From contig CM071932.1 of the NCBI GenBank assembly GCA_016081115.2, positions 58,249,639 through 58,313,638 of the forward strand: a stretch of DNA of 64,000 nt, read 5' to 3'. This document shows positions 11,135 through 23,599 of the stretch, in pieces. The translations under genes were made by a program, and so were the position numbers. This DNA comes from Rehmannia glutinosa. Taxonomy: Eukaryota; Streptophyta; Magnoliopsida; Lamiales; Orobanchaceae. Below the pieces are notes generated by a model. The model did no database searches, was not told the origin of the DNA, and worked only from the letters and a program-made list of their open reading frames with translations. The first letter of the stretch is position 1, and the number at the start of each line of letters is the position of its first letter.

Positions 11135-11960
11135 ATGGAGGATGAAGTGTTTTCTTTGGAAACAAGAGACTTGAAGAAGCCTCTTAAACATCTCTTGGGT
11201 AGTTGGATGGATCCATTACCGAGAATTCCATTACCAACTTGTTCAAATTCTGTTCAAGTTTTGCAAGAGAAAAGACAACAAAGAACTTGTCTCGTTGAGC
11301 TAATTGTTCCGCTTGAACCACCAACAGGCATAAGCTTATTGAATTCACCATAAGCCCTCAATCTTTCCTAGATATTTTTCCATTGACATCTCTCGACTTT
11401 TTAATACTGAACATTTCACCGACAACATAGTAAAAACGGAGATATCATTTGTGTACAATGCTTGAGGTTGTTTCCATACTTGAAAAACATGTTTTGAAGG
11501 GCAAACATAGGAATTAAGTAAGAGGAAAGTGATTGCCAAAGTAGATCGCAAAGTTGGGCATCAACCCTTTCCCAAACATCTTTTTCATGTTGGATGTCAA
11601 TAGCTTCGTAGTTAAATGATCAACTACACTTGACCCATAAACCATAATTCCACAAATGAAGACCAATCTTGATAATTTTGGGACCCAATTAATTTTTCAT
11701 TGGTAATAACTAAATTACCTCGACAAGTTTGGAACATAAATCTTGGGTATCGAGAAGTAGGTGTACTTTTAGTGTTTAAAACTTCATCTTCGTGCATGGT
11801 TACTTTGAAAATGCTAAGATACACGATAATGGTAAAATAGAGGAGAGACAAGCGAATCGAGAATTTGACCGAAAAAAAAAAATCGTTTTGTGAAGATGGC
11901 ATCCACGGTGCCGATTGAAAAAAACAGAATGAACAATGGCGTTCGCTCACTATTCAAGAT
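11135..11960 (-). pseudogene. copia B gag remnant
   Basis: The N-terminal part is recognisable as LVITNEKLIGSQNYQDWSSF followed by VELWFMGQ, the usual start block of copia gag (N-Y--W---VE-W--G). The rest (11135-11600) is much eroded and split over three frames. Confidence 0.6.
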
Positions 11961-11996
11961 CTTGTCTGGAAAAAAAGAATCGTGCCCCAAGAAAGA

Positions 11997-12008
11997 GGCT
12001 CGATGCCA
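11997..12008 (-). promoter_or_regulatory. primer-binding site of copia B
   Basis: Minus-strand TGGCATCGAGCC directly follows the 5' LTR. It resembles the tRNA-iMet type site TGGTATCAGAGC with a few changes. Confidence 0.7.
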
Positions 12009-12231
12009 TGTAGAAGAACACAAGATATTCTATATGTTGTATCAAATGAGTACAATGAGGCCACAATATATAGGCACCTAAAGAGTAAAAGTAAAAGTAA
12101 TGAAGTCTCGCCATGTGACTACCCACTATCTAGAGCCCACCAACACAAAACTCAAGACATAGGAAATATAATAAGACATAGTGCTCCAATAGCACAAGTG
12201 CTCAAGACATACTTTAACACCCACTTTAACA
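12009..12231 (-). repeat. 5' LTR of copia B
   Basis: 223 bp and nearly identical to 7398-7619. The ATATA target copy follows at 12232-12236. Confidence 0.92.
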
Positions 12232-12236
12232 ATATA

Positions 12237-12786
12237 TAAATTCTTCCATTCGGTTTTATTCATATGTTATCCTTGTATCTAATACTAATACCATCAACTA
12301 GGAGATGGAGAAATTCGAGACCGGTCACTTTAAGTGTATGGTTTCTCAAAGGAATCTACTAAATTTCATTACACTTGTTAAAGATCAAGTTGAACGCATT
12401 AAAAGGTAAAAAGATATCAAATATTAAAATGGAGCACCTAGATTCCTTTGGCTACAAGAAGAAACTATGCTTGTAGCTTCAATGTATATAGCTTAAGTCT
12501 CGACTTAACGGAGAAAAAGAAAAGCACAATCTTACACTTGTAACATCTCACACCAAGCTACATATTGTTACCAAGTAAACCTCGTTTCATCTTTACATTT
12601 GTACAGTAATTCTTTTATAGAAAGTCAAACAAATGCTTTTGATCTAAAAGTGAAAACTTAGGCTAAAGCGAAAATAATTTACCTATAACACGATTGATTC
12701 AATTTCGAAAGTATTTATTAGTCGAGTCCCAAGAGTATCACCATATTTATCTAATAAATCGGACTCTTAGTTGAAATAGAGACAAT
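12237..12786. other. intron-like, non-coding stretch
   Basis: AT-rich sequence between copia B and a TRIM-like element. It lies inside the span of the KDM3-like gene. No exon match or other signal is seen. Confidence 0.5.
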
Positions 12787-13036
12787 TGGATTTTAGGTTA
12801 CATCCAAAAGCTTAAGGTATTTGAGCGATGAGTTATTTAATATTTTAATAACTCTAACACGTACACCCTCCATCACGTGCGGCGTGTATGTGGAACATTT
12901 TTTATGGGTGGGGCGAGATTCGAACTCAGGACCTCTTGGTTTGGTCTGCCTCCGATATCATGTTAAATGACACCTCGTCCAAGAGCCTAAGAAATTAGAG
13001 AGATGAGTCATTTAATATTTGAATAACTCGACAACA
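12787..13036 (-). mobile_element. TRIM-like miniature LTR element
   Basis: Two short similar direct repeats with TG...CA ends (12787-12859 and 12961-13036; shared core GATGAGT-ATTTAATATTT-AATAACTC) flank a 100-bp interior. Next to the right repeat the minus strand reads TGATATCGGAGGC, close to the iMet primer site. It is followed by GAGGTCCTGAGTTCGAATC, a block often found behind the primer site of plant TRIM elements. No coding capacity. No matching target duplication was found, so the exact ends are approximate. Confidence 0.6.
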
Positions 13037-14879
13037 TATATACCTTCATTATGCATTATAGTTTATGCCCTTTTTCAAATTTTAAAGAACTTTATCTTCT
13101 TTTGAATTATGTGAAACATTTTCACATCGTGATGTGATGTGACGAGTCCTTGAAGCCAACATTTCTTTTTTATCTAATTTTGTTCCTTACTTGCAGCAAC
13201 TTCGCCTCAATCTTTTTTATTCATCTCATACAAATCACGCAACCTATTTGATAAACAACAAGTAATGTCTTCCAATCCTAACGTTGTATCTAGAGGTCAT
13301 TAAAGATACAAACAAGTTTTTCGAGCATGGATAAATTACGTTGATTACTAGTATCTAGTGATATTGGCACCAAAGACTACCCTCGTGTCTCAATCCGCAA
13401 GTGATTGTAAGTGCTAGAATCTTACAAAAGCCCAAAACATTGCCCAACAAAATAAGGGCAAAACAATAGCAAATTTACAACATTAATACAAATATCTTGC
13501 AATAAAATTCACAATCTTAACCTTATCATGCATGAGACCAAATATTTAGCTCCACTACATAACTATAGCAGATTTCAGAAACCATGGATGCTTACATACA
13601 TCTAAATCATCAAGCAATATAATGGCAAAGTTATAGTGAGTAAGAAATTATTAAATTCTATACTTCCGCCTAATTCGAGAATTCTTGTACGACTAATGCT
13701 CATAATTGAAACTCATGTCCAAAACATATACGGCATGATTCTAACATGTGTATAATGAGTCAACAATTATAATTAAGAAAACAAAAGATTATTACGATAA
13801 GAAAGGAAAGAGATTATCTAATACTCCAAATGTTCGACACCATGTGCTAGTTATAGATAAAATTCTTATTACCAATTTTCACCGGCAAAAAGATAAACTA
13901 TCAAAGCATTTGACTTTTAAAATGTCATCATGCCATAATCAGAATCGATCTTTTCCACATTCTTCACTTCAACTATAAAAATAATGACCTAAAATGGATA
14001 AATTATCAACCAATGTTCTAAAAGAGGACTTGTCGGTAGTGATAGGTGAAATGATTTTAGATAGCATAGGGCTTTTTGTAAAGAAAATAACATTATGATT
14101 CTCAATCGCAGATGGTAGAAATAACGAACTTTAAGAATAACGGATAATATAATGTAAAAATGACAAATACTACATGTCAAAAGAAACACGAGAGAAATTA
14201 TAACAATGAATCGATTACGATTCAATTTTTTTGTACCTTAGCAAACTCCTATACAAAGAAGTATGCGAGAAACTAAAAGAGTAACCCCCCAACCCCAATA
14301 TTCATATGCCTTTATAGGAATTGAAAGATTTATATTGAACAAATATATTTTTATGCATCTTTACTTGCTTTAATTCATGGATAATATATAAGAATCGGTA
14401 GTCACATTATGTTACATTATTTAAGGGGAGTTTTAGAAACTATAAAACTCTTTAGCAAATGAAGCATTATTCCGAAACATTGGAAAATAAAATAAGAAAA
14501 TAAAACCGAGATGCAAGTTGTAGTCAAAGAAAACTTGTCATCTTTAATGCACAAGGGAAATTGGTGTTGGCACCGCAAAATATACTACCGATTGCTTATG
14601 AAAAATAATGAATTTGGATATTGCTAGTAACTTTGAGCACCCATATCAATTCCCACGAACTGTATTAATGAACGAAATAATAGATATAAATAACCCGGAC
14701 ATCATAAGATGCTAAACACATCATCATCCTTAACATTCAAGTTAATAAAGACAGATATAAATAGAAAAATGTACCCTATCCTGACAGAGCATATTGAAGA
14801 TTGGTTACGAGAATCCAACCCAAGCTCCTCTCCACCTCCATAATTGAAGCACATCTTTGGCCCCAACCGCTTCAATGAC
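13037..14879. other. intron-like, non-coding stretch
   Basis: AT-rich, with many stops in all frames. It lies between KDM3-like remnants. I looked for the missing JmjC H-x-D exon here and did not find it. Confidence 0.45.
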
Positions 14880-15094
14880 ATCTCGCATCATTGTAGACAT
14901 ATTGAGGTAACCAAAGACGAGGATGCGAGTAGTGCTTGAAAGGTAAGCATCCAACGAACTCTAAAAAATGACGCGGAAGTCGTTCTTGGAGTGATTCACC
15001 GGAGGCCGTCCTCCAACTTTAAAATTTTAAGTCGGCCCTTGTCAAAAGAGGCCAAAAAGATATCCCTTAAAAATTGGTGCATGTTAATTGTTTC
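14880..15094 (-). pseudogene. KDM3-like linker exon remnant (HQF to HPR blocks)
   Basis: The remnant begins after an acceptor at 15095-15096, in the phase required by the donor of the 16180-16837 exon. It reads ETINMHQFL, then FDKGRLKILKLED, and after a one-base loss PPVNHSKNDF. After a second shift in a T-run it reads LEFVGCLPFKHYSHPR. KDM3/JMJ25 proteins have INIHQFF, W--ILKLKDWPP and LP-KEYTHPR at this place. The two shifts lie in or near short homopolymers, so sequence error cannot be excluded. Confidence 0.7.
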
Positions 15095-16179
15095 CTCGCG
15101 TGTTACGAGTCAAAACCAATTTTTCATGCCAATACCCCTTAATGAAATTGATGAAACTAATAGTAAACTTGAAGGAAGTAGCACATAAACCGAAAAAACA
15201 AAACCCTACAAGCAAAATAGTGCTCAAAATAGTCAACAAACAGGGAAAAGCCGACATATATAATTGGTCCCCATTTATGTTCAACTGCAATAAAGCAAGA
15301 AGAACGAACCTATGATGAAAGATCCTCTATTGTAAAAACTTGCTGACAACAACCAATATTCCCATATCGCTTTCCCTTTCCACATTCTTGATGAAAGTGC
15401 TTAACCCAACCAATCTTTGAGATCATGAAGGTCTTACCCAATGTGAGGAGAACAAGGGATCAAGAAATTAGTCATTCTATTACTTTGTTCTTCTCTTGAA
15501 TGACTACATGGGCTATTTATTACTTCAGTCTATGACCTACCTTCAACATTTTAGCAGTAGGCTCTTTGCAGCAAATGAATGCGCAAGATTATAATTGGAA
15601 ATATGCATAAACTTGAAGTGAGGAGTGTGAAGTGTGATGGGAAACGGGAAGTCATTACAAAGCTTCACAAAAAACATTATTGACAAACAGCATCATTCAA
15701 GGATTATCCTTTAACCAAACTTACATATAACCTCGACTAACTATACTTTCTATTGAACATATTTGGCCCAGCTAAAAAGCAGTTTGTTAGCAAGAAATAT
15801 GGGTGTAAATCTGCGACATATGATATGCAATATCCAGAACCAAAAAAGAAGTAATAAGACATTATCACTGATTGAACTATGGGAAACGAAAAAAGGAGAA
15901 TTCAGCAGACACCCACGACAGACATCCAAAAACAGATATATGAGCATACACGTTGGTAATTAATTCAAATGAAAAGCATAAATCATGATTCAGAAACATA
16001 ACTAGAAATGAGACTATGATTGAGAAAATAAGCTATACGAAGAACATTGTGATTTAATAGAAAATTAATTTGCAAATGATCTATAACATACAAAAGGATG
16101 AAAATATGAAGAAAAGAGTTATCCAATTATATAATTTGGATTTTTATTTTTGGTGGCTTTGATAGAGAAGCTGACTTAC
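15095..16179. other. intron of the KDM3-like gene
   Basis: Lies between the acceptor at 15095 and the GTAAGT donor at 16174-16179 (minus strand). No other feature was recognised. Confidence 0.55.
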
Positions 16180-19100
16180 CTCACACCAATTTAAGCAATT
16201 CATTACCCTGAAGTCCAGAATTTGCAAGTGCTCAGCCTTTCTAGATTTGCGACAAGCACGCCACATGACCAATGGTTCCCAACTCAACCCAGTTGTTCTG
16301 CTAAGCACATTAGGGACAATTATAGGCTCACCATTACGTAGATGCCATTGGAAATGTTTCTGGTCGGGCTTTTCAACACTTGCAACTGTGGGACCATGGA
16401 AGTTATTGACCTTACCCTCGTCTGGATAAGCGGCTTTAGATGTCTCTCCACTATTCAAATTAGTCCCTGGATTGCATCTCAAGCATGAGGATGGTCCTTC
16501 AAAAGCTTCAACAGCATCAGTAAGTTTGCCCACGTCAGCAACCGATTCTGCTTTCATTATCAGTTCTGGCATCCAATTATCTGGGTATGTGGACTTCTTT
16601 ACAAGATAGCCGCGACCACAGCCCCACATTTCTTCAGGTGGACAAACTATGGTACCTTTCGCTGTTAGTTTCCATTCAGAATTAGCATGATCCACAGAGG
16701 AAGACGCTACCCCAGATCTTCCACATTTAGTCCATAGAAAGGCATCCCTCATCTCCCGGCAGCAAGTCACACAAAGCTTGTACGAACAGTTCATACACCT
16801 TCTGAGGATATCAAATATTGAAATCTTGCAGTTGTTGCTGCACAAGACAAGTTCTTATATCAATAATCTGCATACTGGAGCTCGGAATTATTAGAAAATA
16901 CATCAGTGAAGAGTTCCCACCATTTCACTTGATCATTGTGGTTAAAGATTGCTTTGGGAAGCTGCGGTCTTGTAGTTGATAAACCTGTCCAAAAAAAATG
17001 ATTAATCAAAAATTCAAAAGAAAAAAAAACAGCTGCTAGGGAAAATCAAAATTGCCATCAAATTTGTGTCTTCCCAACACTCAGAGTAACTTAACCTAGT
17101 AATTTTATAGATTAAATTTGCAAATCCAGATTATTTTGGGTATGTTTCTGTACGCCCTCGGAAAATAAATCATTATAAAGTACTCTCTAGTAGCACATAC
17201 TCTTCACTGAAACTGTTAGCATTAAAAAAAAAAAAACTATTATATATTCTATTGTTTGTTGTCTATATAATGCAATGTACATTTTGGGAGGACAATCACA
17301 GAAGTAAGGATGGCAATTCGTGTCGTGTTCAGGTTCGCATGTCGTATCGAGACATAAAATTCATATTATTCGTATCAAATTTATCAACCCTAACCCAACT
17401 TGTTTAATTATTCGTGTCCGATTTCTCAATCCTACCCCACCTTTTTATTATTCGTGTTTCTTGGATCGACCCAAAGCGACTTGTATATTTTAAGAATCTA
17501 AATAATTTATCTATTTATATTGGTTGTATGAGTTAAGTTTAATCCAAAAATTATATCTACATACATTTAATAATTCTCTAAAATTGAATCATTATACTTA
17601 CAGCATATTCAATTAATAAAAAATATAGCAAAAAGCAACATAATAATAGCACAAACGAGTCAAGCGGGTTAATCGTGTTATTTCAAGTTAACCTTAACCC
17701 GACCAGTTTATTATTCGTGTTATTCGGGTCCGATCTGATTCTAACCCTAAGTGGCAAGGCTCAACCCTTACCCCTTACAACATGTTAGGTTTGTGTCGTG
17801 TTTTCATGTCTTGCTAGAAATTGCAACCCTGACACATAAGTGATAGGATGGTTGTAATGTCCATGAAAGTCATTGTAAAAGTACTTGGACATGATATTCA
17901 CCACATCAAAGCGCCAGTTATTTACCTTGATTGATGTAAAATGTTACTTATATGAAATACTTTCTCTAGCTATTTAAACAACATAGTTACTAGTTTAGAA
18001 AAAAATAATAATAGAATATTTTTTACATTCTATATTTTCTTCCAAAAATTGCGCATTAGCCAAACAGTTATCTGCATGCTGTTCTTGGTATGCATTATAC
18101 TCTTCAATCAAAGGAAAAAGTATGTTCAAGATATTTATGGCATGATTGGTATGAATAAAAGGAGTTGGAACAAAATGGACATTCCCATGTCATTCCAAAC
18201 ACATGATTGATATAATTAATGTTAACAATAGTCAATCCCAACGGAGTCAATCACCATTCATAAAACTATGAGATTAGCCATTCCTTCCCTCCCCATATGT
18301 TTTGTCATTCCCAAGCAGTCAGGATGAACATATATGTATGTATCTGTGACAAAAACTACGCTCCCTAACTTAAAACAAAGATATTTGAAAATTTTAAAAA
18401 AGCAACAGGTGAAATCCCAGTCGAGTTTGTCCAAAAATATGAAACCCGATCGCTGAAATTGGAATTGGTACTATTTCGTAGTTAAACTTCGTGCACAAAA
18501 AGAATTTATCTATTAAAACCAACAACACATAACTAGCATCATGATAAGCATCATCAAGTATAATTATTCTGTCCTAAAAGCATCAGATGCCATATGTTTA
18601 CAAATATGAAGAAAATAAGGGATATCAACTATTCTTGCAAACAAAAAGTATAGTCCATTTTCACAAAAAAAAAAAAAAAAATAGTATAGTCCAGGTGAAT
18701 TTTCAAAATGTTAAATAATAATCAAATTACCTTGAATTCTGGCCTCCTCCTCTCTTTCCGTGTTTTGCTCAACAACAAATTGTTTCAGAGAAGGAAGAAG
18801 TAGTCTGACAATATATTTTGAGTACTGGATTTTGTCATTGACGCTAAGTTTTAAGTCTGGGAACAGCAAGTCCTAATATGCAAGCACCAGAAAACTAATT
18901 ACAAAACATTTAAAACTACAGCACGATAAAATCAAGAGAAGAATCTTAAATACAAACTTTATTGGCCACATCAGACTGTAAGCAGGCTGTACAATTGTAA
19001 ATATTACGACAAACGGGGCAGGCTTCAGCAAAATCTATCTCCTGCATTCTTGTATACCTGTATGTTTACAACACACAACATATTAACAGTAAATGCAAGA

Positions 19101-20881
19101 ACAAGAACAGAGCATTACTATAAATATGCACAGGCAGGAAACAATTTAAGAGTAGAAACCAAGGGGTTTCACTTGCTTAAAAGCGTGTTTGAGCAATTCT
19201 TTTAAATATGGGTACAAGCTATACCCTCAACAGGCAGGACAGGGCATAGACTGGCATCTTCCAAGCAGATGATAACAACTGTACATCTTTTTTCATGGCT
19301 GTATAGCTGAAAATTAATGAGTATGACTGAAATGGCATTTATGCATCATTACCTAAGATACAACCACAAACATTAATTTCCTACATCCATCAGCTATTAA
19401 GCCTCAAACACGCTCTATTTTTATTGAAGTATAGGTGTATAGCCATCTTCTTTTAGCACAATGTCCACTTTTCTTTTCCCATTCCCCAACAGGTAGGCTC
19501 ATTCTAACATCACTATGTTTCAGTCTCGAAAAACACAAAGTGGTTTTCACATTGGAAAGTAGAATAAAAAATTAGAGGAAAAAATAACAGGTAGGCTAAT
19601 TCTAACATAGGAGCAACAAATGCCAAAAAGAACAGATATGAATGAGGTGATGAACATTCCTCACAACCACTATGCAAGATGATTCCAACAAGAGAATTTC
19701 CGATAAGCAAAAGATTTAAGTAGCATAATATACAACAAAAAAAGGGTTATAAAAGTGTCGCCAGCAACAAAATTTCTCACCATTTAGTGATGCAGGGAAT
19801 ACAGTAATTCTTCTGCTTGCATTTGGTGCATCGAACAACTATTCCTTTATCATTCCTGTGGCACTGATGACAATTCTTCGAGTCACTTCTTTTCCTCTGT
19901 CACAGCCAAACACAAACATATTAACATAGGAACTGATTGTTCTAACTTTTGAATATCTTAATTCACAGAAAGTTGCAAGGTAGTGAATAAAATGAGATCT
20001 CCAGTTCTGGATCTAATCCTCGTTAGGACCTTAACTGTCATTGCTGTGATAGATCATTGTTTTCTGCTGTCCGTGTCATTAAGATGTCTCAGAAATAGTA
20101 TCTGCGATGCTTTTTTTATATTACGAAATTACGACAGATTACCCATTTATCCATTTACTATCGTAAAGAAGTATAGATAGCTTCTTTTCATTGCCAATGG
20201 ATATCTAATGTCAGATCTGTTAATTAAGTCAATAAAGATAAGTTTATTTACACATAAATTATTTTCTGACTTTCATAGACTAAATAATTTTTCAAAACCA
20301 ACACTATGAAACTGAATTGACCAAACTAACCAATTCCGACATAGGGTACCCGAATGCAATTAATTAATGTGATGAAACTACACTTAATAGACTGGAAAAG
20401 TTCCTTTGACTTTGTATTTACGTCATGGACTCTCACTTGAAAAGGTAAATAGACAAATAAAATTTGAAAGAATACTTAAAGAAAGTAGTAGAAAGAGAAA
20501 TCCAACACAAGAAAATTGCACAGATGTAAAAATTCTGCAACCTAAGTCTACTTTATCAATTCTTATTTCGTTTTTAGAGGTATGGTCTACAGTTGAAAAT
20601 ACAAATTCAAAGTAGTTTTTAGTTTTAGTATGGAAATGTTCAAAGGAAAAAGGGAATGTTGTTTACAGTTATGTGCCATCAAGGATATGGTGATTTCTTG
20701 AAAAACTTTTATATCTCAACTGATTTACACTATACTTCAAAAGAAATACTTCATATCTGTTAATCATTCCTTTATTCTAAGAAACCTGCCACAATTGACA
20801 ATAATAAACTTGACCTTAGCATTGAGCCCCGCAGTTTGCATATTTCCAGCAGAAGATGATCCTTCATTTGAATGACTTTTT
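16180..20881 (-). CDS. KDM3/JMJ25-like lysine demethylase, six in-frame 5' exons (cysteine-rich region), partial
   Basis: Exons read on the minus strand: 20815-20881, 19781-19896, 18958-19057, 18731-18872, 16921-16984 and 16180-16837. Lengths 67, 116, 100, 142, 64 and 658 keep one frame across all GT-AG junctions, giving about 382 residues with no stop. Blocks in order: CHQCHRND-GIVVRCTKC and YCIPC; ACPVCRNIYNCTAC; LPSLKQF with EEARIQG; CNNCKISI and CMNCSYKLCVTCCRE; then HFQWHLRNGEPIIV and GLSWEPLVMWRACR, which lead into JmjC. Plant KDM3 enzymes (IBM1/JMJ25 group) remove H3K9 methyl marks in the nucleus. The start codon and earlier exons were not found, and the catalytic exons downstream are decayed. 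Either this is a recent pseudogene or a shortened zinc-finger protein survives. Confidence 0.85.
17305..17832. mobile_element. non-autonomous hAT-type element in an intron of the KDM3-like gene
   Basis: 528 bp with related inverted ends (TAAGGATGGCAATTCG and TCAGGGTTGCAATTTC). Flanking 8-bp copies are CACAGAAG (17297-17304) and CACATAAG (17833-17840), 7 of 8 identical. Inside both ends are repeated TTCGTGT, CGGGT and GTGTCGTG motifs, as in the element at 2467-2974. No ORF. Confidence 0.75.
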
Positions 20882-23075
20882 CTGCGGCATCATTTCAACT
20901 CCTCCAAAATTCCTTCTTGTTTCTATATATATCTAGGTTTTCCAATTGCTGTTTTTTCAATCAGAGCAACCACATCTCTTTACTGCAACGGTGAACAGGT
21001 GTATATACATATTTCCATTCCAGGGGAGACCAGATAAGGGTGTCTTGTCAGCAAAGAAGGAATTTTATGCTAATTACTGAAATCTGATGCAGATTATTGT
21101 AATCTTATGCTGATTAATGCAATCTTATGCTGTGTAATGCAATTTTATGCAAATTTACAGAAGGGTGTAATTTATTTTCTTCTCACCAACCAAAAAAGGT
21201 TTTACATACCATACCAATAAGATAAGAGGCCCCCACTCAGTAAAAACCTAATTACAATTCCCTGTAGACAATCTAGTGAAAATATATTTATTTAGATGAG
21301 GGCAAATAACTAGTTTACTCTGTGCACACTCAGACTATATAACTCCTAGTCTCAGTTCTCCGGAGTCTATTAAAAATAAGATTTAAAACCAATAACATCA
21401 CCTTGTTAATATATTTCAATACATGGCCTTAGCTGACAAATGCTTTTTCCTCTTGCCTGAAGTCTACAACGCAGAAGTGGGAGACAAAGGATACAAAACC
21501 TATGAGAGAGTGCAGCTACTTCCAGCCATAAATGTGTTGTAACCTAAAGACTAGCGGGGAATTAAAACCAACCACTAAGCATATAATTAAGGATTTGAAC
21601 AAAATGGATTAAAGCGGAGAAAAATGGATGATGCTAAAACATATATAAGATAAGTTTAAGAACTTCAAGAAAAGGCTCATAATCACGTCAAAAACACACT
21701 ATAAGGTACATACGCCATTCTTGGTTTTTCCACAAGGATTACGCAATTTCAGTAACAAATACATTTTTATTTTATCTTTCAATTACAAGTAAGAATACAT
21801 GGGGTGATTAAACCAAATTTATTTATGACACAAAATTTTTTCCAAAATTTTTGAAACCACTAAAAAATTCACCAAAAGAGAAACAACATAAATAGGATCT
21901 AAAAGCCAGTCCAAAACCTACTCTTCAAAATCAATATGACAAACATATGATCTCATAATCAATACAAAATAGAAGATAAAATTAAAACATAGAAGTGAGG
22001 GTAAACATTCCATTTTTTGTTGCGGGGGTGAGACTGAAAAGATAAAATTAAAACATAGACATAACTCAAACACTGAATTAAGTAAATATACCTAAATCAA
22101 TCACAAACTTCCTCTGATTTTGGAAATATAAATAAAACAATAGCTTTTAATCCGAGAAAATGACTTGAAGAAGATGGAAACTTGAACGATAAATAGACAG
22201 ATGGAGAGAGTGGGTGAGAAAGAAGAAAGAGGGCAGGGAGTATGTGTAGAAACTAAAATTTATGTGTGGGAAACTCCGCCAGACCGCCAGTAAAAGTGAT
22301 AAGTCCAGCATTTAATGCATCCATCTACAATAAATTGTGCACTATCCACTGAACATGCCAGCTCATTTTACATATTAGCAGTTAACTAATCTTAGCTGTC
22401 AGCAAAATACGGTTTGGCAAGATATGAAATATATTCAAACAGTTCACAAGTACTTCACAGTCTATTGGGAACTTTTCTCGAGTCGTTCATTTGATTTAAG
22501 TAGGTATGAAAAGCAAACATTCAAAGAGTGACTAAGCCCAAGATCCACTGCTAAAAAGCCCATTTGATATATGTTTATCTGCTAGATAATCAGGCTTGAT
22601 CTCATTTTACTTTGTCTATTCATCAAGACTGGCTTGATTTCTGCTTGATAAGCTAAAGAAGTGTCAAGTTATAAACAAAACTAACAGATTACTATTAAAG
22701 AAATTCAACATTGTCCAATCAAGATATGAAAATCCAATTCAAAATCAGTTGTGGCCTCGATACTAAATTCAAACAACAAAAAAAAGAACTTATGCTCTGT
22801 CTTCTTCACTGAATTACCCCTATATTTTTTAATTTAATCATGTGAAAACCCTATCTTTACATTAGAATTTCTTTTAATTTCTTACCCAAAGAGTCAGAAA
22901 ATATGAATTCTTATGATGTCCAGTGTACCATGAGTCAGTTCCCCATTTTTCCTTCTCATGATACTCGTCTCTAGGGAAATTAAAGAGAGAGTATACCAAA
23001 AAATATTCAGTAAATATAAGGAAAAAGAGAACTCTCTTTAGTAGCAATCATGTGATTATTTTGCAGAAGAGTCCA
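20882..23075. other. non-coding stretch upstream of the KDM3-like exons
   Basis: Expected to hold the missing 5' exons, 5' UTR and promoter of the KDM3-like gene, but none can be identified by eye. It includes a small minisatellite (21061-21165). Sequence near 22190-22300 is purine-rich and may be a leader. Confidence 0.4.
21061..21165. repeat. degenerate ~21-bp minisatellite, about five units
   Basis: Units of the type TTATGCTgATTAaTGcAATC recur head to tail with substitutions. Period 20-22 bp. Confidence 0.65.
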
Positions 23076-23290
23076 TTATGCGGCAGCCACAATTGACTTT
23101 TCATAACGAAGCTTTGCTCTTTTCAGATGAGTTATAGGAACTCCTCCCTTTTGTGTAAAGCAGATTGCTCCTAGTATCAGCTGATATTTCCATATGTATT
23201 GCCTTAAAGCAGGAATGTGTGGATCAACACTTCCTAAACTTTCTTTCAAACCATAAGCAATTAACAATGGCTGATAACTCAAAAACAATT
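23076..23290 (-). CDS. possible terminal exon of an unrecognised gene
   Basis: An open frame ending with a stop reads SYQPLLIAYGLKESLGSVDP then HIPALRQYIWKYQLILGAIC and GGVPITHLKRAKLRYEKS. Its composition is protein-like (few rare residues, mixed hydrophobic/charged blocks) and differs from its AT-rich surroundings. I do not recognise the family. It could be the last exon of a minus-strand gene that includes the segments listed at 23600-25140. Confidence 0.35.
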
Positions 23291-23599
23291 ATATGAAAGC
23301 TCATTGACCTTATACATTTACAACATCTCATCCAGTGAATGTCTTATAAAATCAATTTATACAACATTCTACTAGAACTTCGTGAAAATGAAGGGTTATA
23401 TGATTCCTTACTGCACAGAAAAACTAAGTTATAGTGTGCAAAACTGTGTCTGATGACCGTGTTAATTGGTCAGCGCATGCAAACCACCAAAAAGGCAGAA
23501 ATCAGGGGACTTTATGGATTTTGGAATTTCAATTTCGGCACACAACAAGTCCTAATAGGACCATCTTGTTATTCTTTTTTATTTTTTATTTTTTTGTAC

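Larger units (their letters stand above)
7398..12231 (-). mobile_element. Ty1/copia LTR retrotransposon B, complete ends, ATATA target duplication
   Basis: Near-identical LTRs lie at 7398-7619 and 12009-12231, both with TG...CA ends. ATATA flanks the element at 7393-7397 and 12232-12236. The order on the minus strand is primer site, gag, zinc knuckle, protease, integrase, RT and RNase H, which is copia. Every domain is recognisable but split by frameshifts or stops, so it cannot move by itself. It lies inside the KDM3-like gene, between the HPR-block exon and the JmjC exon. Confidence 0.92.
5200..15094 (-). pseudogene. decayed 3' half (JmjC region) of a KDM3/JMJ25-like histone demethylase gene
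   Basis: Four eroded exon remnants continue the minus-strand KDM3-like gene whose 5' exons lie at 16180-20881. They are near 14880-15094 (HQF... KILKLED and CLPFKHYSHPR), 7085-7380 (EVNVLLHTA, RQDIPK, EFRHI), 6555-6632 (GIEPWTFVEKFGDA) and 5200-5321 (FVSP, ECIRLSAEYRRLPHNH). Plant KDM3 proteins show these blocks in the same order, from the linker through JmjC to the C-terminal tail. Each remnant needs at least one frameshift, and the Fe(II)-binding H-x-D is not recognisable. Copia B (7398-12231) is inserted between the second and third blocks of the series. Family identity is well supported; the inactive status is an inference from the shifts. Confidence 0.7.

Noticed and set aside
12901..12960. 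tRNA B-box-like GTTCGAATC, suggesting a SINE
   Set aside because: Flanking short direct repeats and the adjacent primer-like site fit a TRIM element better; no A box or poly-A tail.
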